From Hyalangium gracile (GTDB lineage Bacteria > Myxococcota > Myxococcia > Myxococcales > Myxococcaceae), in the NCBI RefSeq assembly GCF_020103725.1, contig NZ_JAHXBG010000004.1, positions 248,001-312,000 of the forward strand: a DNA stretch of 64,000 nt. Reading direction: 5' to 3'. Positions 46,324 through 58,188 of the stretch are shown in pieces. The translations under genes and the position numbers were made by a program. Within the stretch, counting starts at the first letter, position 1, and each line of letters begins with the position of its first letter. The notes beneath the pieces were generated by a model. It was not told the origin of the DNA. It saw only the letters and a list, made by a program, of their open reading frames with translations, and did not search any database.

Positions 46324-49300
46324 ATGACCGCTTTGCCTCGCAAGCAGGACGCCCTCGCGCGGCCCTCCCTGGGCTGGGGGTGGGCGGCGGCCCTGGCGGC
46401 GGCCCTGGGCGTGCTGCTCGCCACGCTGCCGGTCGCCCTCGCGCTTCAGGAGGAGCGCCGGAAGCACTTCGAGAATGAGCTGAACATCGAGCTGCGGCGC
46501 GCGAAGGAGAAGGTGGAGGCGCAGATCGAGGATCGCATCCTCGCGCTGGTGCGCATGGCGCGCCGCTGGGAGCGCAGCCCCGCCTCCAAGGAGGAATGGG
46601 AGGCCGACGCCACGTTCTACTACCAGCACTTCAAGAGCTTCCAGGCCATCGAGTGGGCCGATCCCAGCCAGCACATCCGGTGGGTCATCCCGCTGGAAGG
46701 AAACGGGGCGGTGTTGGGGCTGGACCTGGGCGCCGAGGCGCGGCGGCGTGAGTCGATACGCCAGGCCGAGGAGCGCGGGGAGGTGGTGGTCTCCCGGACC
46801 GTGGAGCTGGCGCAGCGAGGAAGAGGCTTCCTCGTCCTCGTGCCCATCGCGCGGCAGGGGCCCTCCCAGGGCACGCTCATCGGTGTCTTTCGCATCCAGG
46901 ACACGCTGGAGACCATCCTGGGCCAGGACTTCCAGTCGCGCTTCGCGATGACTGTCTTTGATGGCGACGAGCGCATCTACCACCGGGAGTTGCCAGGAGA
47001 GCCCGAGCGCGGTGAGTGGGCCCAGGAGGGCACCTTCCAGGTCCGCAACGTGGAGTGGCGTGTGAGGCTTCAGCCCGCGCCCTCCCGGATGGATCCCCTC
47101 TGGTCGATGCTGCCCGGAGCGGTGCTCGCCGCGGGCGGGCTGGTGAGCGTGCTGGTCTTCATCGCCGTCTCCCTGGCCTTCAAGGACCGGTGGCGGGCGC
47201 GGCAGTTCGAGGCGCTCACCCGCTTCCAGAGCGCCATCCTGGATGGGACGAACTACGCCATCGTCTCCACCCACTCCAGTGGCATCATCCGCGTCTTCAA
47301 CAAGGGCGCCGAGCGCCTGACCGGCTACCGCGCGGAGGAGGTGATTGGCCGGGTCACGCCCCTGATCTTCCACGATCCCCAGGAGCTGGAGGCGCGGGCG
47401 CGGCAGCTCTCCCAGGAGCTCGGCCAGGAGGTGCCGCCCGACCAGGTCTTCCTCGCCGCGCAGCGGCTGGCGGGACGCGGGGCGGACGGCGAGTGGACCT
47501 ACATCCGCAAGGATGGGAGCCGGGTGTTGATCCAGCTCTCGCTCTCGGCGATCCGCGACGCCCAGGGACACATCAGCCAGTTCGCGGGCATTGCCTTCGA
47601 CGTGTCGCTGCGCAAGCAGGCGGAGCTGGCGCTGGTGCAGGCCAAGGAGGCCGCGGAGGAGGCGGCTCGGGTCAAGTCCGACTTCCTGGCGCGGATGAGC
47701 CATGAGATTCGCACCCCGCTCAATGGCGTCATCGGGATGGTGGACCTCACGCTCGGCACGCCGCTGAGCCATCAGCAGCGGGACTTCCTGGAGACGGCCC
47801 AGCACTCCGCGCACGCGCTGCTGAGGCTCATCGATGATCTGCTGCACTTCTCGAAGCTCGAGGCGAGGAAGCTCCGGCTGGAGACGCTCCCCTTCCGCCT
47901 CCGGGATCTGCTGGGAGAGACGCTCAAGCCGCTCGCGCTGCGGGCCCACGCCAAGGGGCTCGAGCTGCTGATGGCCGTGCCCGAGGACGTGCCGGATGCG
48001 CTGGTGGGGGACCCTCACCGCCTGCGCCAGGTGCTGCTCAACCTGCTGGAGAACGCGCTCAAGTTCACCGAGCGGGGAGAGGTCATCGTCTCCGTCGAGC
48101 GGGAGGGGCACCTCTCGGGCCAGGTCCGGCTGCGCTTCTCCGTGACGGACACGGGCATCGGCATCCCGGAGGACAAGCTCGCCCACGTGTTCGAGGCGTT
48201 CACGCAGGCGGATGAGGCCACCACCCGCAAGTATGGGGGCACCGGCCTGGGGCTCTCCATCTGCTCGCAGCTCGTCTCCTTGATGGGGGGCCGGCTCCAG
48301 GCGGAGAGCAAGGTCGGCCGCGGCAGTCGCTTCCACTTCGCCCTGGCGCTCCCGCTGGACGGCGAGCCCCCCGCGAGAGGCCTGATGGCCAATGGGGAGC
48401 GCCTGAGCGGCCTCTCGGTGCTCGTCATGGTGGAGAACGCGAGCCATCGGCGCATCCTGGCGGAGCTGCTGCGTGGCTGGAGGATGGTGCCCCACGAAGT
48501 CTCGGAGCCTGCCGCCGCGCTCGCCGCGCTCGAGGCCCGGCACGCGGCGGGCTCTCCCATCCAGCTGGCCATCCTGGAGGTGAAGCTGAACGAGCGCGGC
48601 GGGTGGGACACGGCCCGTGCCATGCGCGCCGATCCTCGCGGAGCGTCGGTCCCCATCATCCTGCTCCTGTCGACGAACGAGAGCCAGGTGGCCGGCGTGC
48701 CGGAGCTCGAGCCCTGCGCGTGGCTGCTCAAGCCGGTGAGCCCCTCCGTGCTGCTGGAGACGGTGCAGTCCCTGCTGAGCGGCGGGCCCCGACGCCTCGT
48801 CTCCGCCTCCCAGCCCGGCGCGGGCGCGCCGACCCGCAAGCCTCGGGAGGTCCTCGTGGTGGAGGACAACGCCGTCAACCAGCGCATCGTCACCGTCCTG
48901 CTGGAGCGGGCCGGACACCACGTGTTCTCGGTGGGCACGGGGCTCGCCGCCATCGAGGCGCTCCGGACGCGGCACTATGACGTCGTGCTCATGGATGTGC
49001 AGATGCCCGGGATGGATGGGCTCGAGGCCACGCGCATCATCCGCTCCGAGGAGGCGCTCCGGGGAGGCCACGTCCCCATCATCGCGCTGACGGCGCAGGA
49101 CATGAAAGGCGACGCGCAGCGGTGCCTCGACGCGGGGATGGATGGCTACATCGCCAAGCCGCTGAAGCTGGCCACGCTCCTGAGCGCCCTCGAGGAGCTC
49201 TCCGTCCCTGGCGAGGCCCGGCCGCCACCGCGGCCCTCCAGCGGAGAGCCGATGGACCGCGAGCGCCTGCTCGGTCATGTCGGCGGGGACGTCCAGCTGA

Positions 49301-49584
49301 TGAAGGAGGTGGTGGAGCTCTTCCTCGCCGAGCGCCCGCGGCTCTGGGCGGCCCTCGACGAGGCCATGGCCCGGGGTGATGCGCGGGAAGCGGCTCGAGC
49401 CGCACACAAAGTGAAAGGCGCCCTCCTCAACCTCACCGCCGAGCCCGCCGCCGCCGCCGCGCGCAGGCTGGAAGAGGCCGCGCACCAGGGACACATGGAG
49501 GAAGCCCGGGAGGCGCTGGAGCGACTGAGGCTGGAGCTGGTGAGACTTCAGGGGGCCCTGGAAGAGTTGAGCTCCGAGGCCTGA
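46324..49584 (+). CDS. BarA-like hybrid histidine kinase (TM-PAS-HisKA-HATPase-REC-REC-HPt)
   Basis: 1086 aa. TM1 (~15-37), a CHASE-like extracytoplasmic domain to ~255, TM2 (~258-280), PAS (~295-430, QSAILDGTNYAIVSTH), HisKA (FLARMSHEIRTPLNGVIG), HATPase (LLENALKFTE, DTGIGIPE, GTGLGLSI), a first receiver with Glu at the Asp site (LAILEVKLNERGG), an intact second receiver (VVEDNAVNQRI, VLMDVQMPGMDG, IAKPLK) and a C-terminal HPt (AAHKVKGALLNL). A full intramolecular phosphorelay. It is divergent from the DUF2378 gene and followed 74 bases later by another kinase. The ATG at 46324 (GAGG adjacent) is chosen; an in-frame ATG at 46261 is possible. Confidence 0.9.
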   Translation: MTALPRKQDALARPSLGWGWAAALAAALGVLLATLPVALALQEERRKHFENELNIELRRAKEKVEAQIEDRILALVRMARRWERSPASKEEWEADATFYYQHFKSFQAIEWADPSQHIRWVIPLEGNGAVLGLDLGAEARRRESIRQAEERGEVVVSRTVELAQRGRGFLVLVPIARQGPSQGTLIGVFRIQDTLETILGQDFQSRFAMTVFDGDERIYHRELPGEPERGEWAQEGTFQVRNVEWRVRLQPAPSRMDPLWSMLPGAVLAAGGLVSVLVFIAVSLAFKDRWRARQFEALTRFQSAILDGTNYAIVSTHSSGIIRVFNKGAERLTGYRAEEVIGRVTPLIFHDPQELEARARQLSQELGQEVPPDQVFLAAQRLAGRGADGEWTYIRKDGSRVLIQLSLSAIRDAQGHISQFAGIAFDVSLRKQAELALVQAKEAAEEAARVKSDFLARMSHEIRTPLNGVIGMVDLTLGTPLSHQQRDFLETAQHSAHALLRLIDDLLHFSKLEARKLRLETLPFRLRDLLGETLKPLALRAHAKGLELLMAVPEDVPDALVGDPHRLRQVLLNLLENALKFTERGEVIVSVEREGHLSGQVRLRFSVTDTGIGIPEDKLAHVFEAFTQADEATTRKYGGTGLGLSICSQLVSLMGGRLQAESKVGRGSRFHFALALPLDGEPPARGLMANGERLSGLSVLVMVENASHRRILAELLRGWRMVPHEVSEPAAALAALEARHAAGSPIQLAILEVKLNERGGWDTARAMRADPRGASVPIILLLSTNESQVAGVPELEPCAWLLKPVSPSVLLETVQSLLSGGPRRLVSASQPGAGAPTRKPREVLVVEDNAVNQRIVTVLLERAGHHVFSVGTGLAAIEALRTRHYDVVLMDVQMPGMDGLEATRIIRSEEALRGGHVPIIALTAQDMKGDAQRCLDAGMDGYIAKPLKLATLLSALEELSVPGEARPPPRPSSGEPMDRERLLGHVGGDVQLMKEVVELFLAERPRLWAALDEAMARGDAREAARAAHKVKGALLNLTAEPAAAAARRLEEAAHQGHMEEAREALERLRLELVRLQGALEELSSEA

Positions 49585-49658
49585 GCGGAGAACCGGGGTG
49601 AGCTTGACTCGCGTACCGGTTGTAGGAAAGCTGCCCAGCCCTTCCACACGAGAGGTTC

Positions 49659-51647
49659 ATGAAGACGACGGTGCTCATCGCCGACGATGAAGCAACCTCC
49701 CGGAGGATGCTCGAGGCGACGCTTCAGCGGTATGGCTATTCGACGCTGGCCGTGAGCGACGGTGAGCAGGCGTGGCGGGTGCTCCAGGGCCAGGAGTCCC
49801 CGACGATCGCGGTGCTCGACTGGAACATGCCGGGGCTGGACGGGCCGGAGATCTGCAAGCGCGTCCGGCAGCTCCAGGGGCGGCCCTATGTCTTCCTCAT
49901 CCTGATCACCTCCAGGACGGATGGCGAGGCCACGGTCGCCGGACGCGAGGCCGGCGCCGACGACTTCATCCTCAAACCCTTTCATCCCCCGGATCTGCTG
50001 GCCCGCATCCACGTGGGAGAGCGCATCATCGCCGCGGAGCGGCGGCTGGCCTCCCAGCTTCAGCGCCAGAGCGTCCTCCATGCCGTGGCGCAGGCCATGG
50101 CGGAGTCCCGCGGCCTGGAAGAGGCCATCCGCTACATCCTTCAGCTGCTGTGCGAGGAGTTCCGCTGGGAGTACGGGGCGCTCTGGAAGCTGGGGGGGGA
50201 GCCAGGCGCCCTGCGCGTGGTGGAGACGTACACGTCTCCCGCCTCCGGGCTCGGGGAGTTCGAGTCCCTGTCCAAGGCCGGGGTGCTCCAACAGGGGCAG
50301 GCCCTGCCGGGCCACGTCTGGGCCACGGGGCGGCCCGAGTGGCTCACCGCGCTCTCCCATGAGGACGAGGGCAGCGTGCCCCGGGGGAGCGCGGCGCGCC
50401 AGGCCGGGCTGAGCTCCGGCTGCGCGGTTCCCCTCGTGGCCGAGCGCGAGCTGCTGGGCGTGCTGGAGCTGTTCGGGCGGGCACCGCGGCCGGTGGACGA
50501 GGATCTGCTCCAGCTGCTCGCGCAGATTGGCCGGGAGCTGGCCCACTTCATCCTGCGCAACCAGGTCCAGGAGGCGCTGCGCGTCAGCGAGGCGCGCACC
50601 CGGGCCGTCATCGAGCACATGCCCACCGGGCTCGTCATCATCAGCGAGCTGGGGCGCATCGAGACGATGAACGGCGCGGCCGAGCGCATCTTCGGCTACC
50701 TGCGGGACGAGTGCATCGGGCAGCCCTTCTCCCTGCTGGCCGCCGAGGCCACGGGCGATCGCGGCAGGCTGCTCGAGCAGGACAAGCGGCTGGAGCCGGG
50801 GCGCATCTGGGAGTGGGAGGGGCGCCGGAAGAATGGCGAGGTGTTCCCCTTCGAGCTCGCCCTCTACGAGCTGCCGGTGACGCAGGGGTACTGGTTCGCC
50901 GCGAAGATCCGCGACATCTCGGAGCGGCGCGAGGTGGAGCGGCTGAAGAACGAGTTCGTCTCCACCGTGAGCCACGAGCTGCGCACCCCGCTCACCGCCA
51001 TCCTGGGCTCGCTCTCCCTGCTGCAGGGCGGCGTCGTGGGCAGCATCGATCCCCAGGCGCGAGGGCTGATCCAGATCGCCCACGCCAACGTCGAGCGGCT
51101 CATCCGGCTGGTGAACGACATCCTCGACATCGAGAAGATCGAGGCGGGGGGGCTCGAGCTGAGGCTGGGAGAGGTGGATCCGATCCAGGTCGTCTCCACG
51201 ACGGTGGACGGCATCCGCGGGATGGCGCAGATGGCCGGCGTGCAGCTGGTCTCGGAGGTGGACGCGTCGCTGCGGGCCTGGGGCGACTTCGACCGCGTCG
51301 TCCAGGTGCTCACCAACCTGGTCTCCAACGCCATCAAGTTCTCGCCGCCGCAGGGCACGGTCCTCATCCGCCTGGCGGCGGATGGGGAACAGTGGGTGCG
51401 CTTCTCCGTGGTGGATCAGGGGCGGGGAATCGCGCCGGAGCAGCGGCACAAGCTCTTCGGCAAGTTCCAGCAGCTGGACGGCTCGGACCAGCGGCAGAAG
51501 GGCGGGACGGGGCTGGGGCTCGCCATCTCGAAGGCCATCGTGGAGCTGCACCGGGGGAGGATTGGCGTGGAGAGCCAGCCCGGGAAGGGGTCCACCTTCT
51601 GGTTCGAGCTGCCCGGCGTGGATGCGTCGGGGCTGCCGGCCTCATGA
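49659..51647 (+). CDS. REC-GAF-PAS histidine kinase
   Basis: 662 aa, soluble: N-terminal receiver (LIADDEATSRR, AVLDWNMPGLDG, ILKPFHP), GAF (~140-300, ILQLLCEEFRWEYGALWKL), PAS (~305-425), HisKA ([18 protein letters not shown]) and HATPase ([30 protein letters not shown]). The N-terminal receiver suggests it is controlled by an upstream kinase, possibly the BarA-like protein encoded just before it. AGAGG lies five bases before the ATG. It ends at TCATGA, which also contains the stop of the convergent hybrid kinase. Confidence 0.92.
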   Translation: MKTTVLIADDEATSRRMLEATLQRYGYSTLAVSDGEQAWRVLQGQESPTIAVLDWNMPGLDGPEICKRVRQLQGRPYVFLILITSRTDGEATVAGREAGADDFILKPFHPPDLLARIHVGERIIAAERRLASQLQRQSVLHAVAQAMAESRGLEEAIRYILQLLCEEFRWEYGALWKLGGEPGALRVVETYTSPASGLGEFESLSKAGVLQQGQALPGHVWATGRPEWLTALSHEDEGSVPRGSAARQAGLSSGCAVPLVAERELLGVLELFGRAPRPVDEDLLQLLAQIGRELAHFILRNQVQEALRVSEARTRAVIEHMPTGLVIISELGRIETMNGAAERIFGYLRDECIGQPFSLLAAEATGDRGRLLEQDKRLEPGRIWEWEGRRKNGEVFPFELALYELPVTQGYWFAAKIRDISERREVERLKNEFVSTVSHELRTPLTAILGSLSLLQGGVVGSIDPQARGLIQIAHANVERLIRLVNDILDIEKIEAGGLELRLGEVDPIQVVSTTVDGIRGMAQMAGVQLVSEVDASLRAWGDFDRVVQVLTNLVSNAIKFSPPQGTVLIRLAADGEQWVRFSVVDQGRGIAPEQRHKLFGKFQQLDGSDQRQKGGTGLGLAISKAIVELHRGRIGVESQPGKGSTFWFELPGVDASGLPAS

Positions 51648-53819
51648 GGCCGAGGGCGGACGCTCCAGCAGGGGGCCGAGCAGCTCTCGCGCCGCGCGGG
51701 TGAGCTCCTCCTCGGCCGAGGGGCGCTTGAGGATGTAGCGGGTGTTGCCGAGCGTGTGCTGGCGCAGCTCGTCCTGGGACAGCTCGCGCACGGTGAAGAC
51801 GATGAGCGGGGTGCTGCGCCCCTTGCCCTGGCGGAGCAGGTCCACCACCTCGAAGCCATCCAGCAGGGGCAGCAGGACGTCCAGGACGATGAGGTCCGGC
51901 GGCGTCTCCCGGGCGAGCGCCACCGCGCGCTCTCCATCCTCGGCCTCGTAGCAGGCCGCTCCCAGCCGCTCCAGGCACGAGCGCAGCAGCCGCCGCGCGT
52001 CCACGTCGTCATCCACCAGCAGCACGCGGGCCTGGCCCGGCTGGCGGAGCACCTCGCGCAGCGCGGGCAGGAAGCGCTCCTGCTGGAGGGGACGGGCCAC
52101 CCAGGCCACCCGCTGCATGCGCAGCTCCTCGGTGGAGAGAGGCTCGGCCAGCAGGACGATGGGCAGCTCCCGCGTGCGCGCCTCCGAGCGCAGCCGCCGC
52201 GCCAGCATCAGCCCCTCGCCGTCCGGCAGCAGGGGCTCGAGGACGAGCACGTCCGGCGCCCCCGCCTCGAGCAGCCGCGAGGCCTCCTCCAGCGTGCCGG
52301 CGCGCAGCACGCGGTAGCCCTCCTCCGTCAGCAGGCCCCGCAGCTGCGTGGAGAGCTCCGTGTCCGCGGTGACGACGAGGACGTTGTAGCGCGACTCATC
52401 CCTCACCACGGGGGTGGCGCCTACTTCCACCCGCACCGCCGTGAGCGAGAACGTGAAGGTGGCGCCCTGGCCCGCCTCGCTGTGCACCTCGATGTGGCCG
52501 CCGTGCTGCTCGATGATGGCCTGGGAGATGGCCAGCCCCAGCCCCGTGCCGCCCTTGGAGCGGGTGTCCGAGCTGTCCAGCTGCTGGAACTTGCCGAACA
52601 GCTTCGCGTGCTTGTCCGGAGGGATGCCCGGCCCCTGGTCCTTCACGGCGATGCGCACCAGGCCTTGCATGTCTCGCGCCGCCTGGATCTCCACCACGCT
52701 GTGGGCCGGGGAGAACTTGATGGCGTTGGAGACCAGGTTGGTGAGCACCTGGATGAGCCGATCCCGGTCCGCTCGCACCTGGCCGGCGCCATGCACACTG
52801 GAGCTCAGCTTCACCTTCGCCGCGTCCGCCATGCCCTGCAGGCCGCTGAAGGTGGCCTCCACCAGCTCCTCCACCTCCACGGACTGCAGCCGCAGCTCCA
52901 GCTTGCCGGACTCGATCTTCTCCAGGTCCAGGATGTCATTGATGAGGCGGATGAGGCGCTCGGTGTTGGTGCGGGCGATGCGCACCATCTCCTGCACGGG
53001 CTCGGGGAGCTCTCCCAGCACCCCTCCTTCCATCAGCCCCAGGGAGCCGCGGATGGAGGTGAGCGGGGTGCGCAGCTCGTGGCTGACGGTGGAGACGAAC
53101 TCGCTCTTCATCCGCTCCACCTCCCGGCGCTCGGAGATGTCGCGCACGTAGGCGGTGAAGCGTGGCGGGCTCTCGGCGGTGACGCGGATGATGGTGATCT
53201 CCGCGGGGAAGACGGAGCCGTCGGCGCGCAGCCCGGACAGCTCCAGGCGCGTGGCGCGGCCGGGCTCGACGTCCGCCTGGAGCGCGCGCACCACCGTGTG
53301 TCGCTGCTCGGGCGTGGCGGAGGCCGCCAGCCCCAGGGCCAGGAAGTCGCGTCGGAGCGCCTGCGCTCGCGGTACCCGGAAGATGCGCTCGGCGGCGGGG
53401 TTGAACTCCAAAATGCGGCTGTCCGCGTCCAGGGTGATGATGGCGTCCAGCGAGCCCTCGAAGAGGGCGGCCTTGCGCGCCTCGCTGTCGCGGAGATCCT
53501 CGTGCGTGGCCGCCAGCGCCGCGGCGTACTCCTCCAGGCGGCGCTCCAGCTCCTGGCGGGAGGTGATCCGCGCACACGTGGTGGTCATGTACGTCCACCG
53601 CGCCAGGGCGACCACCGCGTACGCGCTCAACAGCGCCATGCCTCCCAGCACGAAGATGCGCACGGGAGAGATGGAGACGCTCTCGGCGTATGCCCTGGGA
53701 GGGGGTGGCGGCAGTGGCTCGGGGTCCATTCCGAGGACGCCACACAGCGAAGCCAGCACCACCATCGCAAGGCCCATGGAGCGCTTCGAGAGGTGGGTCG
53801 TCTTGGGAGAGGTCATCAT
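51642..53819 (-). CDS. hybrid histidine kinase (TM-PAS-HisKA-HATPase-REC-REC)
   Basis: 725 aa. Two hydrophobic segments (~15-32 and ~50-72) around a proline-rich linker (EPLPPPPPRAY), a coiled coil, PAS ([27 protein letters not shown]), HisKA ([18 protein letters not shown]) and HATPase ([29 protein letters not shown]). A first receiver has Glu for Asp (LVLEPLLPDGEG), and the second is intact (VDDDVDARR, IVLDVLLPLLDG). It is a close paralogue of the kinase at 55483-58050, except in the sensor. Two adjacent ATGs (53819, 53816) can serve as start. It has its own sigma-54 promoter although it lies 222 bases after the EBP gene. Confidence 0.9.
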   Translation of the reverse strand: MMTSPKTTHLSKRSMGLAMVVLASLCGVLGMDPEPLPPPPPRAYAESVSISPVRIFVLGGMALLSAYAVVALARWTYMTTTCARITSRQELERRLEEYAAALAATHEDLRDSEARKAALFEGSLDAIITLDADSRILEFNPAAERIFRVPRAQALRRDFLALGLAASATPEQRHTVVRALQADVEPGRATRLELSGLRADGSVFPAEITIIRVTAESPPRFTAYVRDISERREVERMKSEFVSTVSHELRTPLTSIRGSLGLMEGGVLGELPEPVQEMVRIARTNTERLIRLINDILDLEKIESGKLELRLQSVEVEELVEATFSGLQGMADAAKVKLSSSVHGAGQVRADRDRLIQVLTNLVSNAIKFSPAHSVVEIQAARDMQGLVRIAVKDQGPGIPPDKHAKLFGKFQQLDSSDTRSKGGTGLGLAISQAIIEQHGGHIEVHSEAGQGATFTFSLTAVRVEVGATPVVRDESRYNVLVVTADTELSTQLRGLLTEEGYRVLRAGTLEEASRLLEAGAPDVLVLEPLLPDGEGLMLARRLRSEARTRELPIVLLAEPLSTEELRMQRVAWVARPLQQERFLPALREVLRQPGQARVLLVDDDVDARRLLRSCLERLGAACYEAEDGERAVALARETPPDLIVLDVLLPLLDGFEVVDLLRQGKGRSTPLIVFTVRELSQDELRQHTLGNTRYILKRPSAEEELTRAARELLGPLLERPPSAS

Positions 53820-53870
53820 GGCGGACGGTCGGGCTCCCTGAGGGCCGCGGCTCCCCTCCCACGAGAAGGT

Positions 53871-53886
53871 TGCCAGGACCATGCCA
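53871..53886 (-). promoter_or_regulatory. sigma-54 promoter of the hybrid kinase gene
   Basis: Minus-strand TGGCATGGTCCTGGCA, GG-N10-GC. Predicted start about 53860, 41-base leader. The -12 half (TGGC) is less typical than in the other promoters. Confidence 0.62.
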
Positions 53887-53926
53887 TGAGTGGACTTGAA
53901 GCAATTCGCGGGCGCCCCGAGGGGGC

Positions 53927-53943
53927 TGTTGTGTTTTACGACA
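53927..53943 (-). promoter_or_regulatory. enhancer-type dyad (UAS) of the hybrid kinase gene
   Basis: Minus-strand TGTCGTAAAACACAACA, centred about -75. A second match, ATTTGCAAAACGCCACA in plus orientation (53958-53974, about -106), overlaps the tail of the upstream terminator hairpin and is less certain. Confidence 0.58.
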
Positions 53944-53970
53944 GGGTGGTTGTGGGGATTTGCAAAACGC

Positions 53971-54002
53971 CACACCCTCCCCGGAACAAGGAGGAGGGTG
54001 TG
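53971..54002 (-). terminator. rho-independent-like terminator of the EBP gene
   Basis: CACACCCTCC (53971-53980) pairs with GGAGGGTGTG (53993-54002), a 12-base loop; on the minus strand it is followed by GGCGTTTTGC. It lies 39 bases past the EBP stop. Confidence 0.65.
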
Positions 54003-54040
54003 AGGAGCGGCCGCGTGTCGCGAGAGGAGCCGGGACGGAC

Positions 54041-55411
<1,371 letters not shown>

Positions 55412-55482
55412 CGCGAGACCGTCCTTTCTCAGGGGCGGCCGTGCCGGAGGCCCCCCTTCCAACTCTTGCGAACTCGAGGGGA

Positions 55483-58050
55483 TCATGAGGCCACCTTTCC
55501 TGGCACTGCCGCCCAGCCGTCATGGCGCGGCAGCAGGCCATTGAGAAACTCCTTCACGATGCGCGCCATCTCCTCCTCGGAGGAGCGGCTCTTGTGGAGG
55601 TGACAGGTGGTGCCCAGCGTGAGCTGGCGCTGATCCTCCAGGGTGAGCTCCCGTCCGGTGAAGACGATGAGCGGCGTGGTGCGGCTCTTGCCCTGGCGCA
55701 GCAGGTCCACCACCTCGAAGCCGTCCATGCGTGGCAGGTTCACGTCGAGGATGATGAGGTCGGGTGGCTTCTCGCGAGCGAGGGCCACGGCTTTGTCCCC
55801 ATCGGAGGCCTCGAGGCATTGCACGCCCATGCGCTCCAGGACGGTGCATAGGATGTGCCGCAGGGACGGATCATCGTCCACCACCAGGACCCGGGCCTTG
55901 CCGGGCTCGCGCAGGGCGAACCGGAGCGTGTTGAGGAAGCGCGTCTCGTCGAAGGGCTTGACCAGCCAGTTGACGCCCAGGGGCGCCAGCAGCCCCTCGC
56001 TCTCCGGCAGGTGGGGAGACACCACGAGGATGGGGAGCTGGTGGGTGCTCGGCTCTTCGCGGAGGTGCTGGACCAGCTCCAGGACGTTGCCGTCCGGCAC
56101 CTGGTTGTCGAGCACCAGGGCATCCGGTGCCCCGGCCTCGATCATCCGGCGCGCTTCCTGGAGGCACGCGGTGCGCAGGACGCGATAGCCCTCGGACTTG
56201 AGCAGGCCGCGCAGCAGGCCGTGGAGGGGCTCGTCCGCGGTGACCATGAGGACGCTGTGGCGGGACTCGTCGCGCACCGTGGGCACCGAGGAGGAGTCCA
56301 TGCTGACGGCCGGGATGGCGAAGGTGAAGATGGAGCCCTGCCCCGGATCGCTGTGGACCTCGATGCGGCCGCCGTGCTGCTCGACGATGGACTGGGAGAT
56401 GGCCAGCCCCAGCCCCGTGCCGCCCTTGGAGCGGGTGTCCGAGCCATCCAGCTGCTGGAACTTGCCGAACAGCCGCCCGCGCTGCTCGGCGGAGATGCCC
56501 TGGCCGCGGTCGATGACGGAGAAGCGCACGGCGCCCCGCGCGTCCCGCGTGGCGCTGACCTTGACCACGCCCCTGGCGGGGGAGAACTTGATGGCGTTGG
56601 AGACCAGGTTGGTGAGCACCTGGATGAGCCGGTCGCGATCGCCGCGCACCGGTCCAGCGCCCGCGGTGGAGGAGCGCAGCGTCACCTGCGCCGCGTCGGC
56701 CATGGCGCGCAGCCCGGCGAACGTGGCATCGATGAGGTCAGAGACGTCCAGGGCCTGGAGCTTGAGCTCCAGCTTGCCGGACTCGATCTTCTCCAGGTCG
56801 AGGATGTCGTTGATGAGGCGGATGAGGCGCTCGGTGTTGGTGCGGGCGATGCGCACCATGTCCTGGGCCTGCGGGGGCAGGGTGCCCATGATGCCGTTCT
56901 CCATCAGCCCCAGGGAGCCACGGATGGAGGTGAGCGGGGTGCGCAGCTCGTGGCTGACGGTGGAGATGAACTCGTTCTTCATGCGCTCCACCTCCTTGCG
57001 CTCGGAGATGTCACGCAGGTAGATGCTGAAGAGGATGGGGCCATCGCCCCGCACCCGGAAGACGGTGAGCTCGGCGGGGAAGAGGCTCCCGTCAACGCGC
57101 ATGAGGCTCAGCTCCAGGCGTCGAGCCCGGCCGGGCTCGGCATCCGGCCGCAGCGCCCGAGCCAGGGCCTCGCGCGCTTCATTCGGCAGGGTGGCGGGGA
57201 GCGCCAGGCGCCGGAAGTCCCGTCCCACGGCCGCGGCGCCGGGCAGGCGGAAGGTGAGCTCGGCGGCGGGGTTGAACTCGAGGATGCACCCGGCCTCATC
57301 CAGGGTGATGATGCAGTCCAGCGAGCCCTCCAGGATGGCGGCCTTGCGCGCGGCGTTGTCGCGCAGCTCCGCGTTCACGGCGGAGAGGGCCGAGGTCCGC
57401 TCCGCCACCCGGCGCTCCAGCTCGCGGTTGAGCGTGTCGAGCATGCGCCCGGTCTTCCCCAGCCGTACCAGCACCGCCATGACGAAGCCGCCGAGCACCA
57501 GGGCCAGGAGGAAGAGCAGGGTGTGGGCGCGCTGGGCACGCTCCACCGCCTCGTCGTAGAGCTGGAAGTAGCCGATGACGAGCCATCGCGCCTGGGCGTT
57601 GAGGGCGTGCTTTCGCAGCGTCCGGAGCGCGTCAACCGCCTCGCGCCGGTCAGCCCCGCGTGCGTCCAGCTCCGCGAGCTTCGCCAGCTGCGCCTGGGTG
57701 ATCTCCAGCGCCTGCTGGTAGTCCCCCAGCCGCTTGTCCATCCGCGCTCGATCCTGCTGTCGGAGGAAGCTCGGATAGGCCTTCAGCGCCTCGGCCTTCG
57801 CGCGCAGCGCGGCGAACTGCGCGGACCAGGAGCCGGGGGGGCTGGCCAGTCCCAGGCGGGCGTCGAGGATGCTGTCGTTGAGCGAGATGCTGTCCACCCA
57901 GAGCGCGCGCAGCTGGGAGCGGTAGCGTAGGTGCTCGGCCGGGGAGCCCTGCCGGCCGAGGATGAAGAGGACGGACAGCAGCACCAGTGCCCCCATCGCG
58001 AGCACCACGGAGCGTCTCGAGGGACGAGGGATGCGAGCCGGTGTCTCCAT
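55483..58050 (-). CDS. hybrid histidine kinase (sensor-PAS-HisKA-HATPase-REC-REC)
   Basis: 855 aa. TM1 (~18-36), a ~150-residue helical periplasmic sensor (DAQA-like, with [16 protein letters not shown]), TM2 (~190-212), coiled coil, PAS ([26 protein letters not shown]), HisKA ([18 protein letters not shown]), HATPase ([29 protein letters not shown]) and two receivers, both keeping Asp ([10 protein letters not shown] and [12 protein letters not shown]). In the last receiver the usual KP is KS. The start [14 protein letters not shown] at 58050 comes 29 bases after the predicted sigma-54 start site; no good ribosome-binding site. First gene of the kinase-EBP operon. Confidence 0.92.
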   Translation of the reverse strand: METPARIPRPSRRSVVLAMGALVLLSVLFILGRQGSPAEHLRYRSQLRALWVDSISLNDSILDARLGLASPPGSWSAQFAALRAKAEALKAYPSFLRQQDRARMDKRLGDYQQALEITQAQLAKLAELDARGADRREAVDALRTLRKHALNAQARWLVIGYFQLYDEAVERAQRAHTLLFLLALVLGGFVMAVLVRLGKTGRMLDTLNRELERRVAERTSALSAVNAELRDNAARKAAILEGSLDCIITLDEAGCILEFNPAAELTFRLPGAAAVGRDFRRLALPATLPNEAREALARALRPDAEPGRARRLELSLMRVDGSLFPAELTVFRVRGDGPILFSIYLRDISERKEVERMKNEFISTVSHELRTPLTSIRGSLGLMENGIMGTLPPQAQDMVRIARTNTERLIRLINDILDLEKIESGKLELKLQALDVSDLIDATFAGLRAMADAAQVTLRSSTAGAGPVRGDRDRLIQVLTNLVSNAIKFSPARGVVKVSATRDARGAVRFSVIDRGQGISAEQRGRLFGKFQQLDGSDTRSKGGTGLGLAISQSIVEQHGGRIEVHSDPGQGSIFTFAIPAVSMDSSSVPTVRDESRHSVLMVTADEPLHGLLRGLLKSEGYRVLRTACLQEARRMIEAGAPDALVLDNQVPDGNVLELVQHLREEPSTHQLPILVVSPHLPESEGLLAPLGVNWLVKPFDETRFLNTLRFALREPGKARVLVVDDDPSLRHILCTVLERMGVQCLEASDGDKAVALAREKPPDLIILDVNLPRMDGFEVVDLLRQGKSRTTPLIVFTGRELTLEDQRQLTLGTTCHLHKSRSSEEEMARIVKEFLNGLLPRHDGWAAVPGKVAS

Positions 58051-58090
58051 CACTTTGTCGGGCTGCGTCAGAGGGCAGCAGCAACCATGA

Positions 58091-58105
58091 GCAAGTGGGA
58101 TGCCA
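58091..58105 (-). promoter_or_regulatory. sigma-54 promoter of the kinase-EBP operon
   Basis: Minus-strand TGGCATCCCACTTGC, GG-N10-GC, predicted start about 58079. Confidence 0.85.
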
Positions 58106-58188
58106 GCTTCCACGGAGCGGTCAACCACGGGAAACCACAGGGCTCCTGCGACTCCAACGGCTCCCCCCTGGATTCCGGGCCTGTGCAC

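Noticed and set aside
46039-49647. Upstream extension of the DUF2378 frame to ~1400 codons on the minus strand
   Set aside because: It runs antisense through the BarA-like kinase; the DUF2378 family length, GGGAGG site and sigma-54 leader all point to the start at 46038.
53958-53974. Second, plus-orientation enhancer site upstream of the hybrid kinase at 51642
   Set aside because: It matches 14 of 17 positions but coincides with the tail of a terminator hairpin, so the similarity may be accidental; kept only as a note.
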